A DNA stretch of 14,477 nt. Source: CAJBLF01 sp964495825 (GTDB lineage Bacteria > Patescibacteriota > Gracilibacteria > Absconditabacterales > Absconditicoccaceae). The notes beneath the pieces are model-generated. The model saw only the letters and a list, made by a program, of their open reading frames with translations. It was not told the DNA's origin and did no database searches. Both the position numbers and the translations under genes were made by a program. The DNA lies in the NCBI GenBank assembly GCA_964495825.1, contig CAZBWI010000021.1, forward strand, positions 1 through 14,477, in the 5' to 3' direction. This document shows positions 1 through 6,984 of the stretch, piece after piece (positions within the stretch are counted from its first letter, which is position 1; the number at the start of each line of letters is the position of its first letter).

Positions 1-51
1 TTACTATAAAAGAATCAATGTACGGTCATATAAAGATATTCTCATGAGCGC

Positions 52-468
52 ATGAGCTACAATTCACGAAACTTGTATCAAGATAAAACTGACAATTCTA
101 TTTTTGGAAATCTACTGACAATTCTACTTTGCTATAACATATTTGTAGATTATGTCTTCCGCTTTCTTTTTTCTCTGCAGTCTTTATTTTTTAACGCTCC
201 GCTGGGGTACTTTTGGTTGGCCGCAAAAATACTCAAAACAGCCCTTTCTTTTTTAGTCATTATTTTCGCTATTAGATCAATTTCATTATACTATCTTATA
301 TTACATCCAGGCTCATTATGCCTTCATCCTTCCTTAGGACAAATCGGATGTTTGGGATATTTCGCTCGACCTATTTTTCCTGCTGGTGGAGTAATGGTGA
401 ATGTTTTCAGCTTGTATTGAATACTCAACTTTTTTACATACATTATTATCGTTACATTTACTTGGTAA
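52..468 (+). CDS. uncertain small hydrophobic protein (138 aa)
   Basis: No family recognised. The frame opens at ATG 52, reads one UGA (418-420) as Gly and stops at TAA 466-468. The product would be hydrophobic, with aromatic/Leu-rich stretches around residues 21-45 and 55-83 that could be membrane helices, and several Cys in the second half. It shares its frame with the PriA-like gene downstream but a TAA separates them. Against it: no Shine-Dalgarno, no clear promoter, only one UGA, and a competing 50-codon minus-strand frame at 443-291. It may simply be chance open frame in AT-rich DNA. If it is not real, 1-477 contains nothing else I can support. Confidence 0.27.
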
Positions 469-477
469 TGAATTTAC

Positions 478-1248
478 GTGTATTTATACAGTTTTGATCG
501 TTTTTTTGGCATTGATAAGGTTTGCAGGATGACTAATGATTCTTCTGAAGATATCAGATGATGAAAAAAATCCCGCAAAGTGCAGCCAGGTGACTTGCTG
601 GTTTTCGGTAACCAGTATTTTCTCGCGTTGGGTGAAAAGGTGGTTTTCCTCGAACAATACGAGCATTTGGAGACGGTCAAAGCCGAGCTTGTTTACAAGG
701 AATTTATGACCAAACCTACGCTGGATCTCTTTCACTGGATGGTGGAGACCTATTATACGACTTACAAATCCGTGGTTAGACTTTTTGTCACGAATAATAT
801 AGAGAAACTTTTGGAACGTGAAAATAAATTGTCGAAAAGTGCTAAAAATTGACAAAAAGTAGCTGAATATTGACAAAAAATAGTCGAACATTGATTCTCT
901 TTAGCTACTGAAGGACAAACACTGGTTGTCTTCCCAGATTTACGGACAATGTTTAATTCGACATCAGAGCAGTTTCGTGAAAACCAAGGTGTAGCATTCT
1001 TGTCGGCGACGCAGACAGAGAAACAGAAGGATGTTCATCGATGGGAGATCAAAAAGGGATTGAAGTCCGTCATTATCTGTACGTATGCCGAGATATTCCA
1101 GGATTATCATAATTTAAAAAAAATCATTTTCGTAGATCCTCACAAGCGATATTATGCGAATCAGCAGGATCCTAGGTATAAAGTAGGAGAGGTTTTGGAG
1201 GAAATGAAAAAGTTATATGGAGCTGAATTACAGATTCTCTGAGTATAA
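478..1248 (+). CDS. shortened PriA-like protein without Walker A
   Basis: PriA (primosomal protein N') is a replication-restart DNA helicase of about 730 residues; this protein has 256. Residues 35-105 resemble its N-terminal DNA-binding region: VQPGDLLVFGNQ, then the TLDLFHWMVETYY stretch that matches the family's 'L..L..Wia.YY'. Residues 141-246 resemble the first helicase half: EGQTLVVFPDL, FLSATQTEKQKDVHRWEIKKG, VIICTYAEIF..NLKKIIFVD, then the DPRYKVGEV match to 'RYHARD'. The Walker A loop that should precede EGQ is absent, replaced by a UGA-containing heptad repeat (residues 124-138). The DEEH box reads DPHK. Helicase half two and the zinc region are missing. It is probably DNA-binding but not an ATPase. 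Five UGA codons are read as Gly, the last just before the TAA. GTG 478 is my start; ATG 529 or GTG 580 are possible. The PriA relationship is by motif recall only. Confidence 0.6.
847..900 (+). repeat. 21-nt tandem repeat inside the PriA-like gene
   Basis: Two and a half copies of a 21-nt unit of the form AATTGACAAAAAGTAGCTGA encode the heptads NGQKVAE, YGQKIVE and the start of HGFSLAT (residues 124-144). Each copy carries one TGA read as Gly, at 850, 871 and 892. It occupies the place where PriA normally has its Walker A loop. Confidence 0.6.
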
Positions 1249-1270
1249 AAAAACCCGCTGAGACAGCGGG
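1247..1270 (-). terminator. terminator of the 97-aa membrane protein gene
   Basis: A perfect 7-bp stem CCCGCTG/CAGCGGG with a 3-nt loop (1254-1270). On the minus strand it is followed by seven T (plus-strand A 1247-1253). It lies 24 nt past the stop codon of the minus-strand gene; it also directly follows the PriA-like stop on the plus strand but has no plus-strand T-tract. Confidence 0.85.
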
Positions 1271-1294
1271 AATTATAAATGTCGTGAACATGTT

Positions 1295-1588
1295 TTAGAG
1301 TTTAAGCTCCTTGATCGCTTCTTCGGCTGATAAATCTTTTTTAACGAGTTCTTCAAGCTTTTCGAGGAGATCTTTTTGGGTATTTTCCGGATCCTTTTTT
1401 ACCATGAAATATAATATGTGACAAATTCCCATGGCGAAGACAATTTCGCTTATTATTAATACCGGAATTATGTAAAATAATAAACCGATGAATAAGAATG
1501 GTACCAAACACTGTATCATTTCTATTCTCATGTTTGTTGCTTTCTGCTCTATCGAGCTTTTGATAAGCAATTCTTCTGTTTTTGTCAT
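1295..1588 (-). CDS. small two-helix membrane protein (97 aa)
   Basis: Not assigned to a family. The product has a charged N-terminus (1-20), two adjacent hydrophobic helices (about 24-62, split by a Pro), and a highly charged C-terminal helix ending LSAEEAIKELKL. That tail resembles SHOCT-type short C-terminal oligomerisation segments, but the match is weak. No UGA occurs in the frame. It is a single-gene unit with its own promoter (1614-1641) and terminator (1247-1270), convergent with the PriA-like gene and divergent from the pilus operon. The leader is about 19 nt without a Shine-Dalgarno. Start ATG 1588 is the only good choice. Confidence 0.75.
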   Translation of the reverse strand: MTKTEELLIKSSIEQKATNMRIEMIQCLVPFLFIGLLFYIIPVLIISEIVFAMGICHILYFMVKKDPENTQKDLLEKLEELVKKDLSAEEAIKELKL

Positions 1589-1613
1589 TGGATTTTTGTT
1601 TTTTGTTATATAT

Positions 1614-1641
1614 CTTATATATATTTTCTTATAAATGTCAA
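1614..1641 (-). promoter_or_regulatory. promoter of the 97-aa membrane protein gene
   Basis: On the minus strand a perfect -35 TTGACA (1636-1641) lies 16 bp from TATAAG (1614-1619). Transcription would start near 1607, giving a leader of about 19 nt. Confidence 0.65.
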
Positions 1642-1700
1642 GTAAATTTTCTTTTTTCTGTGTTTTAGGAAGAGGAGAAGTGGTGGAGAACTGCCTTGAT

Positions 1701-1729
1701 TTGGTAAAATCCGCTATTCTGAGTATAAT
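1701..1729 (+). promoter_or_regulatory. promoter of the pilN-pilO-pilC operon
   Basis: -35 TTGGTA (1701-1706), a 17-bp spacer and a perfect -10 TATAAT (1724-1729). Transcription would start near 1736, leaving a leader of about 24 nt without a Shine-Dalgarno before ATG 1760. Confidence 0.7.
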
Positions 1730-1759
1730 TAACTAACATTTTACTTTATATCCATTTCC

Positions 1760-2332
1760 ATGAGTGCAAGCAGATTCCATTCTAGACGAAAAGTATATTT
1801 TCAGATACTACTTGTAATTTTCGGTTTATCATTGGTTACATATGGTTATTTCCAAGTTGATATGTTTTTGATGAATCAGAATATCGCTGACAAACGTGCT
1901 ATGGTAGAGGAACAGAATGCTCAGCTTGATGCATACAAGTTGCTTACGGGATACAACAAATTACAGGCAGTCAAAATCCTGGAAGAGAAACAGACGAATA
2001 TGCCTTGGTCTGATCATATATCTCAGATGATTACTATGCTCGAAGATATCAAAAAAATTGATACAAGTTCGACGGATACTATTGTTCTTTCTGATTTCAA
2101 TGTCAGTTTGGACAAGATCACTTTGAGAGGACAAGTTTCCAATTTACTACTTCTCTATTATTCTAATTCTGCCAAGGGTGTGAAATCACTCATCGACAGA
2201 TTCTCCAGTCTAGATTTTATCAAAAATATCCGCATCCAGACCTATGATAGGGTAGCGGAAACTAATTATTATGAATTTGTTTTAGAAGCTAATGTTATCA
2301 ATGATGCAGGAACAGGCAGCACCGCAGGATAG
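1760..2332 (+). CDS. pilN: PilN-like type IV pilus assembly protein
   Basis: Inner-membrane component of the type IV pilus alignment complex, which with PilO links the pilus motor to the periplasm. The 190-residue product has a basic N-terminus, one membrane helix (about residues 12-33), a short coiled coil (34-60), and a C-terminal globular domain. Its end pattern (ITLRGQVSN..., a run to FSSLDFIKNIRIQTYDR, then a final beta-strand FVLEANV) is typical of the PilN/GspL ferredoxin-like fold. No UGA occurs in the frame. It is first in an operon with pilO-like and pilC; its 3' end overlaps the next gene by up to 41 nt, suggesting translational coupling. The call rests on architecture plus operon order; sequence identity in this family is always low. 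Confidence 0.72.
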   Translation: MSASRFHSRRKVYFQILLVIFGLSLVTYGYFQVDMFLMNQNIADKRAMVEEQNAQLDAYKLLTGYNKLQAVKILEEKQTNMPWSDHISQMITMLEDIKKIDTSSTDTIVLSDFNVSLDKITLRGQVSNLLLLYYSNSAKGVKSLIDRFSSLDFIKNIRIQTYDRVAETNYYEFVLEANVINDAGTGSTAG

Positions 2333-3098
2333 TCAGATTATCGACCGTTTGATCGGCGAACAACAACAGCAAAAATCTGCACAAATCGATATGCTCGCAG
2401 AAAATTCTCAGGTGTTGATTACAACATCGAGAGTTGTCAGTATCAGGTATAGGGTGTATTTTATCATTCTCCTTCTTGTGTTCGTGATTTTTGGCAACAA
2501 TTTCGTCTTGCCAGCACGGGATAAGTATCAGAATACTAGAATCGAAGTCAGTGATATCAATTTTCAGATTTCCAATTTCCAAAATAGGAAACTTCAGGCT
2601 GATGCTGATAGGGCATTGATTCAGAAGATAGAAAATCAGCAGAATGATATTATCTCTTGTCTCAATACGAGAACAAATTGTAGTGCAATAGATCCTGCAT
2701 TGAGAACTAATTTTTCGTTCGCGAGATCGTATATCCAACTTAATAATCTGACTGATCCTAAGATGTCAGTCAATGAGAAAATTATTCTTGCAAATATCAA
2801 TGAATATCTCTTGAGAGATCCTGTCTCCAAAATCAAGAATGGACTTGTTAATAAGATCGCTATAGGAGAACCTGCGCAATATTTTTGAAATCTTTATTAT
2901 GTTCCGCTTCAACTCAATATTACTTTCGATACCAAGGATGCATTACTTTCTTTTATTGACAATGTGGAGAAGAGAGTACTTGCAGATCCCAATTACCGTG
3001 TACTTTACAAGATCAATAAAGTGAATTATGATATAGCTAACTATACTATGCAGCAACAAGTAGATATTGATATGAATGCCTATTATTACACTGACTAA
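2292..3098 (+). CDS. pilO: PilO-like type IV pilus assembly protein
   Basis: Probable PilO partner of the preceding PilN-like protein. The 268-residue product has a Gln-rich cytoplasmic N-terminus, one membrane helix (about residues 55-73), a coiled-coil region (about 76-120), and a C-terminal domain with alternating strands (VPLQLNITFDTKDALLSFI...VDIDMNAYYY), as expected for PilO/GspM. UGA at 2886-2888 is Gly 199; under the standard code the last 70 residues, including that whole domain, would be lost. ATG 2292 gives the longest frame; ATG 2301 or 2304 are equally plausible. No Shine-Dalgarno; initiation is likely coupled to translation of pilN. Identity as PilO is inferred from position and topology. 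Confidence 0.65.
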
Positions 3099-3142
3099 TT
3101 TAGAATTCAGAGTTTAGAAATATACAAAATTTAGAATTTAGA
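3099..3142 (+). repeat. TTTAGAATT short direct repeats
   Basis: Between pilO-like and pilC the motif TTTAGAATT occurs at 3099-3107 and 3130-3138, with shorter copies TTTAGAA (3113-3119) and TTTAGA (3137-3142). They fill the 55-nt spacer. No function is evident. Confidence 0.45.
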
Positions 3143-3153
3143 CCTTATATGAT

Positions 3154-4287
3154 ATGGAAGAAAAAGAGATTATAGAACAGGAGTATACACCAGGGCCGAT
3201 TGATGCAATGATCGTCTCGACTTTGCAGTCCATGGACAGAGGAAGTTTCTGAACCAAGGACAAGATTCTCTTTTTCAAAGAAGTCGCATACTTATTGAAC
3301 GGGTGAATTTCGCTTGTTGACGCCATGAATATTATCGGTGAAAGTTCTGATAATTATGCACTCAAAGAGATATCAAGAAATATCTTAGCATTTCTGCGTA
3401 AAGGTAAAAGTTTTTCGTATGCACTCAATAGACTGCCTGATTATTTCGATCAGGGTGATTATACTATCGTCAAAGCTGGTGAGATGTCAGGAAATCTTCC
3501 TATGATTTTACAATCCTTAGCCAATGAATACGTCTATGTCAGAGATATGAAAAATAAATATATCTGAGCATTGATTTATCCTGCGATTTTGATTGTTGTC
3601 GCTGTCGTTGCCGTATTTGCTCTATTTTTGCTCGTTTTGCCAAATATCTTTTCTATCGCTACAAGTTTCCAGAATCTTGAATTACCATGGATTACCAGAG
3701 CTTTGCATGATACCTCATTGTTTTTTCAGAACCAGCGAAAGACGATCCTTGGAGTGTTTGTCTGATTATGACTGGTCGGTAGTATCTTCTTTTCTACTGA
3801 GTTTGGTAAAAAGACGCGGTTTAGTATTTTGCTCAGTATTCCTATGATTGGTAAGATGACTAAATATTTTTATATTGTGAAGTTTTGTAGATATATGAAG
3901 TTGATGATGAATGCGTGAATGAATTACTTGCAGACGTTTAGTTTGCTTCGCGATATCCTTGGCATCGCTGCATACCAACATATGATTGAGCGTGTCATTA
4001 TCTGACTCAATAAATGAGAAACCATCTATTCTACTTTACAATATGAAACTGATCTGATCCCTTCGGATGTAGCTGTGATGATCAAGGTTGGTGAAGAAAC
4101 AGCGAATCTCTCGAATTCTTTGGACAATGTCCTCAAAATGTATGAAGAAGATCTCAATACCATTATTACTCGTTCTTCCAAGATCATCGAGCCTATTATG
4201 TTGATTTTTGTCGGATGAATTATTGTTGTCATCGCATTATGAATATTTGGCTTGATTCTTCAGATTATGGAAGGAGCGGGATTGTAG
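3154..4287 (+). CDS. pilC: PilC/GspF inner-membrane platform protein
   Basis: Polytopic platform protein of the type IV pilus/type II secretion machine, onto which the assembly ATPase docks. The 377-residue product has two GspF domains (about 35-160 and 238-370). The first carries FFKEVAYLLNGGISLVDAM and IVKAGEMSGNL; the second FCRYMKLMMNAGMNYLQ and MIKVGEETANLS, both family hallmarks. Membrane segments lie at about 138-163, 197-213 and 347-371, and the C-terminus is the usual hydrophobic run. Length is slightly under the usual 400. About ten UGA codons are read as Gly, many at conserved glycines (NGGI, NAGM, FVGGI). ATG 3154 is chosen because ATG 3149 is out of frame. Transcription ends at the hairpin 4309-4330. 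Confidence 0.93.
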
Positions 4288-4304
4288 TATTTATTTTTCT
4301 TTAT

Positions 4305-4336
4305 AAAAAAACTGCCCGTGAGGACAGTTTCTTTTG
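4305..4336. terminator. bidirectional terminator between pilC and copper exporter
   Basis: A hairpin AAACTG...ACAGTTT (4309-4330, one mismatch in the stem) is followed by CTTTTG on the plus strand and by TTTTTTT on the minus strand (A-run 4305-4311). It lies between the stop codons of two convergent genes and can serve both. Confidence 0.75.
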
Positions 4337-4337
4337 T

Positions 4338-5648
4338 TTATATTTTTTGTTGTACGATGATCTTTCATTGGTACATCCCCATTGTTCAACAGACAACATA
4401 GTAGGTGCCTTTTTTGATGTTGTGTATTTTGTAGATGATTGGTATGTCTTTTATGATCTGGTGCACAGTACGGTCAAATCATGGAATAACTAAACTGTTC
4501 ATACATCATTTGCCATTATCGCTTGGTGTGATGGTCAGTTCGTAATCTCTTCCCGCTGTCAGGGTGATGATTTCCGGTACCAGATTTAATCAGTTATGTC
4601 CTATTTCTATCTGTTCATATTCTGCTGTGATAGAACTTATATTCTGATTATTCGATGTCGAGGAAAATCATCATAGTAGGCGTCGTCCGTTCATGATGGT
4701 GAATATCCCGAAAAATATGATCAGTATTCATATGATGGTGTGCAAGAGTTTGAATTTCTTATCTTTGATGTATGATGATCATATTCACAGCGAGAACAAT
4801 ACTGGCAAGGTCCCTATCGCAAAGAGCATCATCGCCAATCATCATTCCCGGAAATTGCCGGTATTCATTGCTATCAATTGCATGGAAAGCGTGAATCCGC
4901 ATGGCAAGAAAAACGTCAAAACACCTATCAATGGAGCGAATACAGGATTTTTTGTCGTCAGTGTCTTTTCTGATCGCTTCTTAGGCAAATGAATCCCTAA
5001 TGTGGTGATATTGGGGACTATCTTGAGCAGATGTAATCACATCCATAATACTACGACACCTACGATTATAGTGAGTATTGTTGTCGTAGTGAGTGATATA
5101 GCTATCGTTTGTCATAATAATCCGAGCAATCAGCCTAAAATGAAAAATCATCCGATCCTTCATACTTGAAACAATATTTGTGTCTTTATATGCTGTCTTA
5201 TTCATTTGCTTTTGTCCGCATATTCTGAGAATCCTATAACAACACTTCCTACGATGGCCAAACACGTCGATACAGATGCTATGATTCCCATCAATATCGC
5301 CACTCGTAAAGAGAGCTTTCCGCTCAATGATGGTAGATATTGAGAAAAATCGAGTTTATAAAAAACAAACACTAATATGCTTACGATGAGTATTGATATC
5401 AATAATTGCTTATTGTTTATTTTTTCTTTCACTATGTCTTTTTCGTTCTGTATCACTTGATATCAACAATCACAGATGTGTGTATGGAGTAGGGGAAGTT
5501 TTTTTTCCTCATCTATCTCTATGCGTAATGTTCATGTACGTGAAGAGATATGCTCGACTTTTATTCCATTGATGCTTTCGGAAGCTTTTTTTATCGTCAT
5601 TTCGCATGAAGCACAATGCATTCATTGTATATATATCGTTTTTTTCAT
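4338..5648 (-). CDS. HMA / UreH-DsbD-like / cupredoxin copper transport fusion
   Basis: Probable copper-handling membrane protein, 436 residues, three modules. Residues 1-50 form a heavy-metal-associated domain with the metal loop GMHCASC (Cys12, Cys15), followed by CDC at 59-61. Residues 81-320 form about seven membrane helices of the UreH/DsbD/TauE-like type, including FLPCGFTLSMQL and the GT-P motif FAIGTLPVLFSLG. Residues 340-436 form a cupredoxin-like domain with GCMNSLVIPGF and the C-terminal ligand loop VVCGTMGMYQGKI (Cys382, Cys420, Met423/425). Proteins of this architecture are known and usually annotated as sulfite exporter TauE/SafE family or copper tolerance proteins. About twenty UGA codons are read as Gly, including Gly9 of GMHC, so standard-code calling shatters it. 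Start ATG 5648 precedes the complete HMA domain. It follows csoR by 34 nt and is probably co-transcribed with it. Confidence 0.88.
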
Positions 5649-5682
5649 CTTTATCTCGATAAGATAAACATTTTATAGTATG

Positions 5683-5961
5683 CTATTTCCTCGTAGATAC
5701 ATTCCAGACTCTGACCAGTTCTTTGACGAAATCGTCGATCTCTTTCTTGTCATTCGACAAAAGTTTTCTCGCTCCACAGCATTTGATATGATGTTCGAGA
5801 AGTTTATTGTTCGCGCTTTTGAGTAATCCTATTGCGGCATTGATCTGTTGTGCGATATTGGCACAGTAAACATCTTCTTCGATCATTTTCTCTACTTTCT
5901 TGATTGTGCCCATGGCTTTCCTGACAGAAAGGAGGATTTCCGGTTTGTTGTCGAGTTTCAT
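5683..5961 (-). CDS. csoR: CsoR-family copper-sensing repressor
   Basis: All-helical DUF156 repressor that leaves DNA when Cu(I) binds. The 92-residue length is typical. The three Cu ligands are present with exact spacing: Cys33 in EEDVYCANIAQQINAA, His58 and Cys62 in LLEHHIKCC, i.e. C-x24-H-x3-C as in Mycobacterium CsoR (36/61/65); the Tyr before the first Cys is also present. The usual RIEGQ helix start is diverged to RKAMGTIKKV. No UGA occurs in the frame. It lies directly upstream of the HMA-membrane-cupredoxin gene and downstream of the metallothionein-like gene, which supports copper over nickel or sulfur-species sensing. Start ATG 5961 has no Shine-Dalgarno and a leader of about 20 nt. 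Confidence 0.92.
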   Translation of the reverse strand: MKLDNKPEILLSVRKAMGTIKKVEKMIEEDVYCANIAQQINAAIGLLKSANNKLLEHHIKCCGARKLLSNDKKEIDDFVKELVRVWNVSTRK

Positions 5962-5988
5962 ACGAGGAGGGTAATGAATAAAGCTTGA

Positions 5989-6022
5989 ATTATACCTATG
6001 ATTCCGTATACTTGCGGTATAA
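5989..6022 (-). promoter_or_regulatory. csoR promoter with candidate CsoR operator
   Basis: Minus-strand -10 TATAAT (5989-5994) lies about 28 nt upstream of the csoR ATG; no good -35 is seen. It is embedded in an inverted repeat TTATACC (5990-5996) / GGTATAA (6016-6022) with a 19-nt spacer. A core CATAGGTATA on the minus strand (5991-6000) recurs at 6257-6266 beside the metallothionein promoter. CsoR autorepression through this dyad is inferred. Confidence 0.5.
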
Positions 6023-6069
6023 AAAGTTAATGATTGGTATCTCTCAGGGTATTGGTCGTTAGCTTTTTT

Positions 6070-6213
6070 TTATTCACACTTGCAGCAGCATGTGCATTTT
6101 CCTTCGCAGGTGCATGTTCCGCCCTTGCAGCATTTGCATTCGCATTTGCAGTCCTTGCAGTTGCAAGTCTTTTTTGTTCCACATGAACAGTTGTTTTTCG
6201 CTTTCTTTTCCAT
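6070..6213 (-). CDS. metallothionein-like Cys-rich peptide (47 aa)
   Basis: A 47-residue peptide with 16 Cys (34%), about 12 Lys and no aromatic residues or His. Cys are in CxC and CC clusters: CSC, CNC, DCKCECKCC, TCTC, GKCTCCCKC. This composition is that of a small metallothionein, able to chelate Cu(I) or Zn in thiolate clusters in the cytoplasm. It does not match the bacterial SmtA/BmtA zinc-metallothionein pattern I know, which includes His and a zinc-finger-like fold, so it may be a separate type. The frame runs ATG 6213 to TAA with no UGA. It is first in the copper island, just upstream of csoR, with its own promoter (6272-6299) and a candidate CsoR site. It is short and overlaps longer spurious frames on both strands, so gene callers are likely to miss it. 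Confidence 0.85.
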   Translation of the reverse strand: MEKKAKNNCSCGTKKTCNCKDCKCECKCCKGGTCTCEGKCTCCCKCE

Positions 6214-6250
6214 TATTTCCGTGGTTATGGAGGTAAAAAATTATTATTAC

Positions 6251-6299
6251 GGTAACCATAGGTATAGGTTCATTATACTCAAAAATTTTTTAAATACAA
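6251..6299 (-). promoter_or_regulatory. promoter of the metallothionein-like gene with candidate operator
   Basis: On the minus strand -35 TTGTAT (6294-6299), 16-bp spacer, perfect -10 TATAAT (6272-6277), start near 6265 and a leader of about 51 nt. Immediately downstream of the -10 lies CATAGGTATA (plus strand 6257-6266) next to the palindrome GGTAACC (6251-6257). The same decamer occurs in the csoR promoter. Position at the start site would suit repression. Confidence 0.55.
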
Positions 6300-6332
6300 A
6301 TCTTTTTTGCTGTTTTTTTTCATGTAAACTCG

Positions 6333-6360
6333 TTGCAACTTCAGCCCTAATCCTTACATT
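6333..6360 (+). promoter_or_regulatory. promoter of the first minor pilin gene
   Basis: -35 TTGCAA (6333-6338), 16-bp spacer, -10 TACATT (6355-6360). Start near 6367 would leave a leader of about 22 nt, as for other genes here. Confidence 0.5.
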
Positions 6361-6388
6361 GAGGACATATTTTATTTCACGGTTCACC

Positions 6389-6868
6389 ATGAAGAAATCT
6401 TTTACGCTCATAGAGATGGCTATCGTCCTTTTGGTGATTGGCGTTTTGATGGCGTCGACGATGAGATTTGGATCTAACCGTATCGTTGATCTCAAAGCGC
6501 AATCGCTCAAAGAGGAATTTGTTGCTTGGTACAATGACTTATATAGTCAGAATTTGACGTCCAGTTTCCGCAATGGACAAAAATATACATCATTGATGAT
6601 TACTTTTCAGAGTGGTGTTTGGTATCAGATTGATCAAGGACCTTTTGTTATAGATTCCAAACTTTCTGGAATCTTATTTCGTAACCTTATGATTGATGGA
6701 AAATCTTTGCAGGGTGTTGCTCTCCATTTTGTTCCGTATATGATCGGTTGTGAATTTAGCGGGCATGTGTTTAGCTTCCAAATATTGATCCAGGAGAATG
6801 GTAAGCAATATTGCTTTGAAATTCCTTCGGAAACGTGTAAACTCATGGAAACTCGCTGTGCGGATTAA
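6389..6868 (+). CDS. prepilin-type minor pilin, GspH-like (159 aa)
   Basis: Type IV prepilin-like protein: a short basic leader MKKS followed by FTLIEMAIVLLVIGVLMAS, the hydrophobic N-terminal helix with Glu at mature position 5. Cleavage would fall before Phe5, but position -1 is Ser rather than the nearly invariant Gly. The remainder (residues 35-159) is a small globular domain with strands and Cys in the second half (IGCEF, QYCFEIPSETCKL, RCAD). The size suits GspH/FimT-type minor pilins that prime pilus assembly. No UGA occurs in the frame. An in-frame opening exists back to 6080, but the prepilin leader and promoter place the start at ATG 6389. Neighbours downstream are three more pilin-like genes. 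Confidence 0.85.
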   Translation: MKKSFTLIEMAIVLLVIGVLMASTMRFGSNRIVDLKAQSLKEEFVAWYNDLYSQNLTSSFRNGQKYTSLMITFQSGVWYQIDQGPFVIDSKLSGILFRNLMIDGKSLQGVALHFVPYMIGCEFSGHVFSFQILIQENGKQYCFEIPSETCKLMETRCAD

Positions 6869-6898
6869 ACGATAAAGCAAATTAAAACATTCAGTATA

Positions 6899-6927
6899 TT
6901 GGTTACTAAATACCTATAAAATACAAT
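6899..6927 (+). promoter_or_regulatory. promoter of the PilV-like gene
   Basis: -35 TTGGTT (6899-6904), 17-bp spacer, -10 TACAAT (6922-6927). TACAAT recurs at 6933-6938 and 6948-6953. The spacer before the ATG is about 57 nt. Confidence 0.45.
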
Positions 6928-6984
6928 GTAAATACAATATTTTAATCTACAATTTTACTCTCTTTTAGTCGTCTTTATATCTAT

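Noticed and set aside
291..443. 50-codon minus-strand frame, and a second of about 36 codons further upstream
   Set aside because: No family, promoter or leader support; they compete with an equally weak plus-strand frame, so neither was listed as a gene.
3099..3142. Attachment site or CRISPR-like array from TTTAGAATT repeats
   Set aside because: Units are too short and irregular, and no integrase or cas gene is in the window.
3154..4287. pilC, pilO-like, PilX-like and others as frameshifted or broken genes
   Set aside because: All breaks are TGA codons in an otherwise continuous frame with intact family motifs across them; recoding explains every one.
4693..4992. Plus-strand ORFs at 4215-4493, 4693-4992 and 5476-5667
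   Set aside because: They lie mainly opposite the continuous minus-strand copper exporter frame, which has recognisable domains (the first also runs over the end of pilC).
6074..6259. Met/Leu/Gln-rich minus-strand ORF of 61 residues
   Set aside because: It is an alternative frame of the Cys-rich peptide gene, whose composition is far more protein-like.
6080..6388. A 262-residue form of the first minor pilin starting at 6080
   Set aside because: The prepilin leader and a promoter place the start at 6389; the upstream part is the reverse of the metallothionein-like gene plus its promoter.
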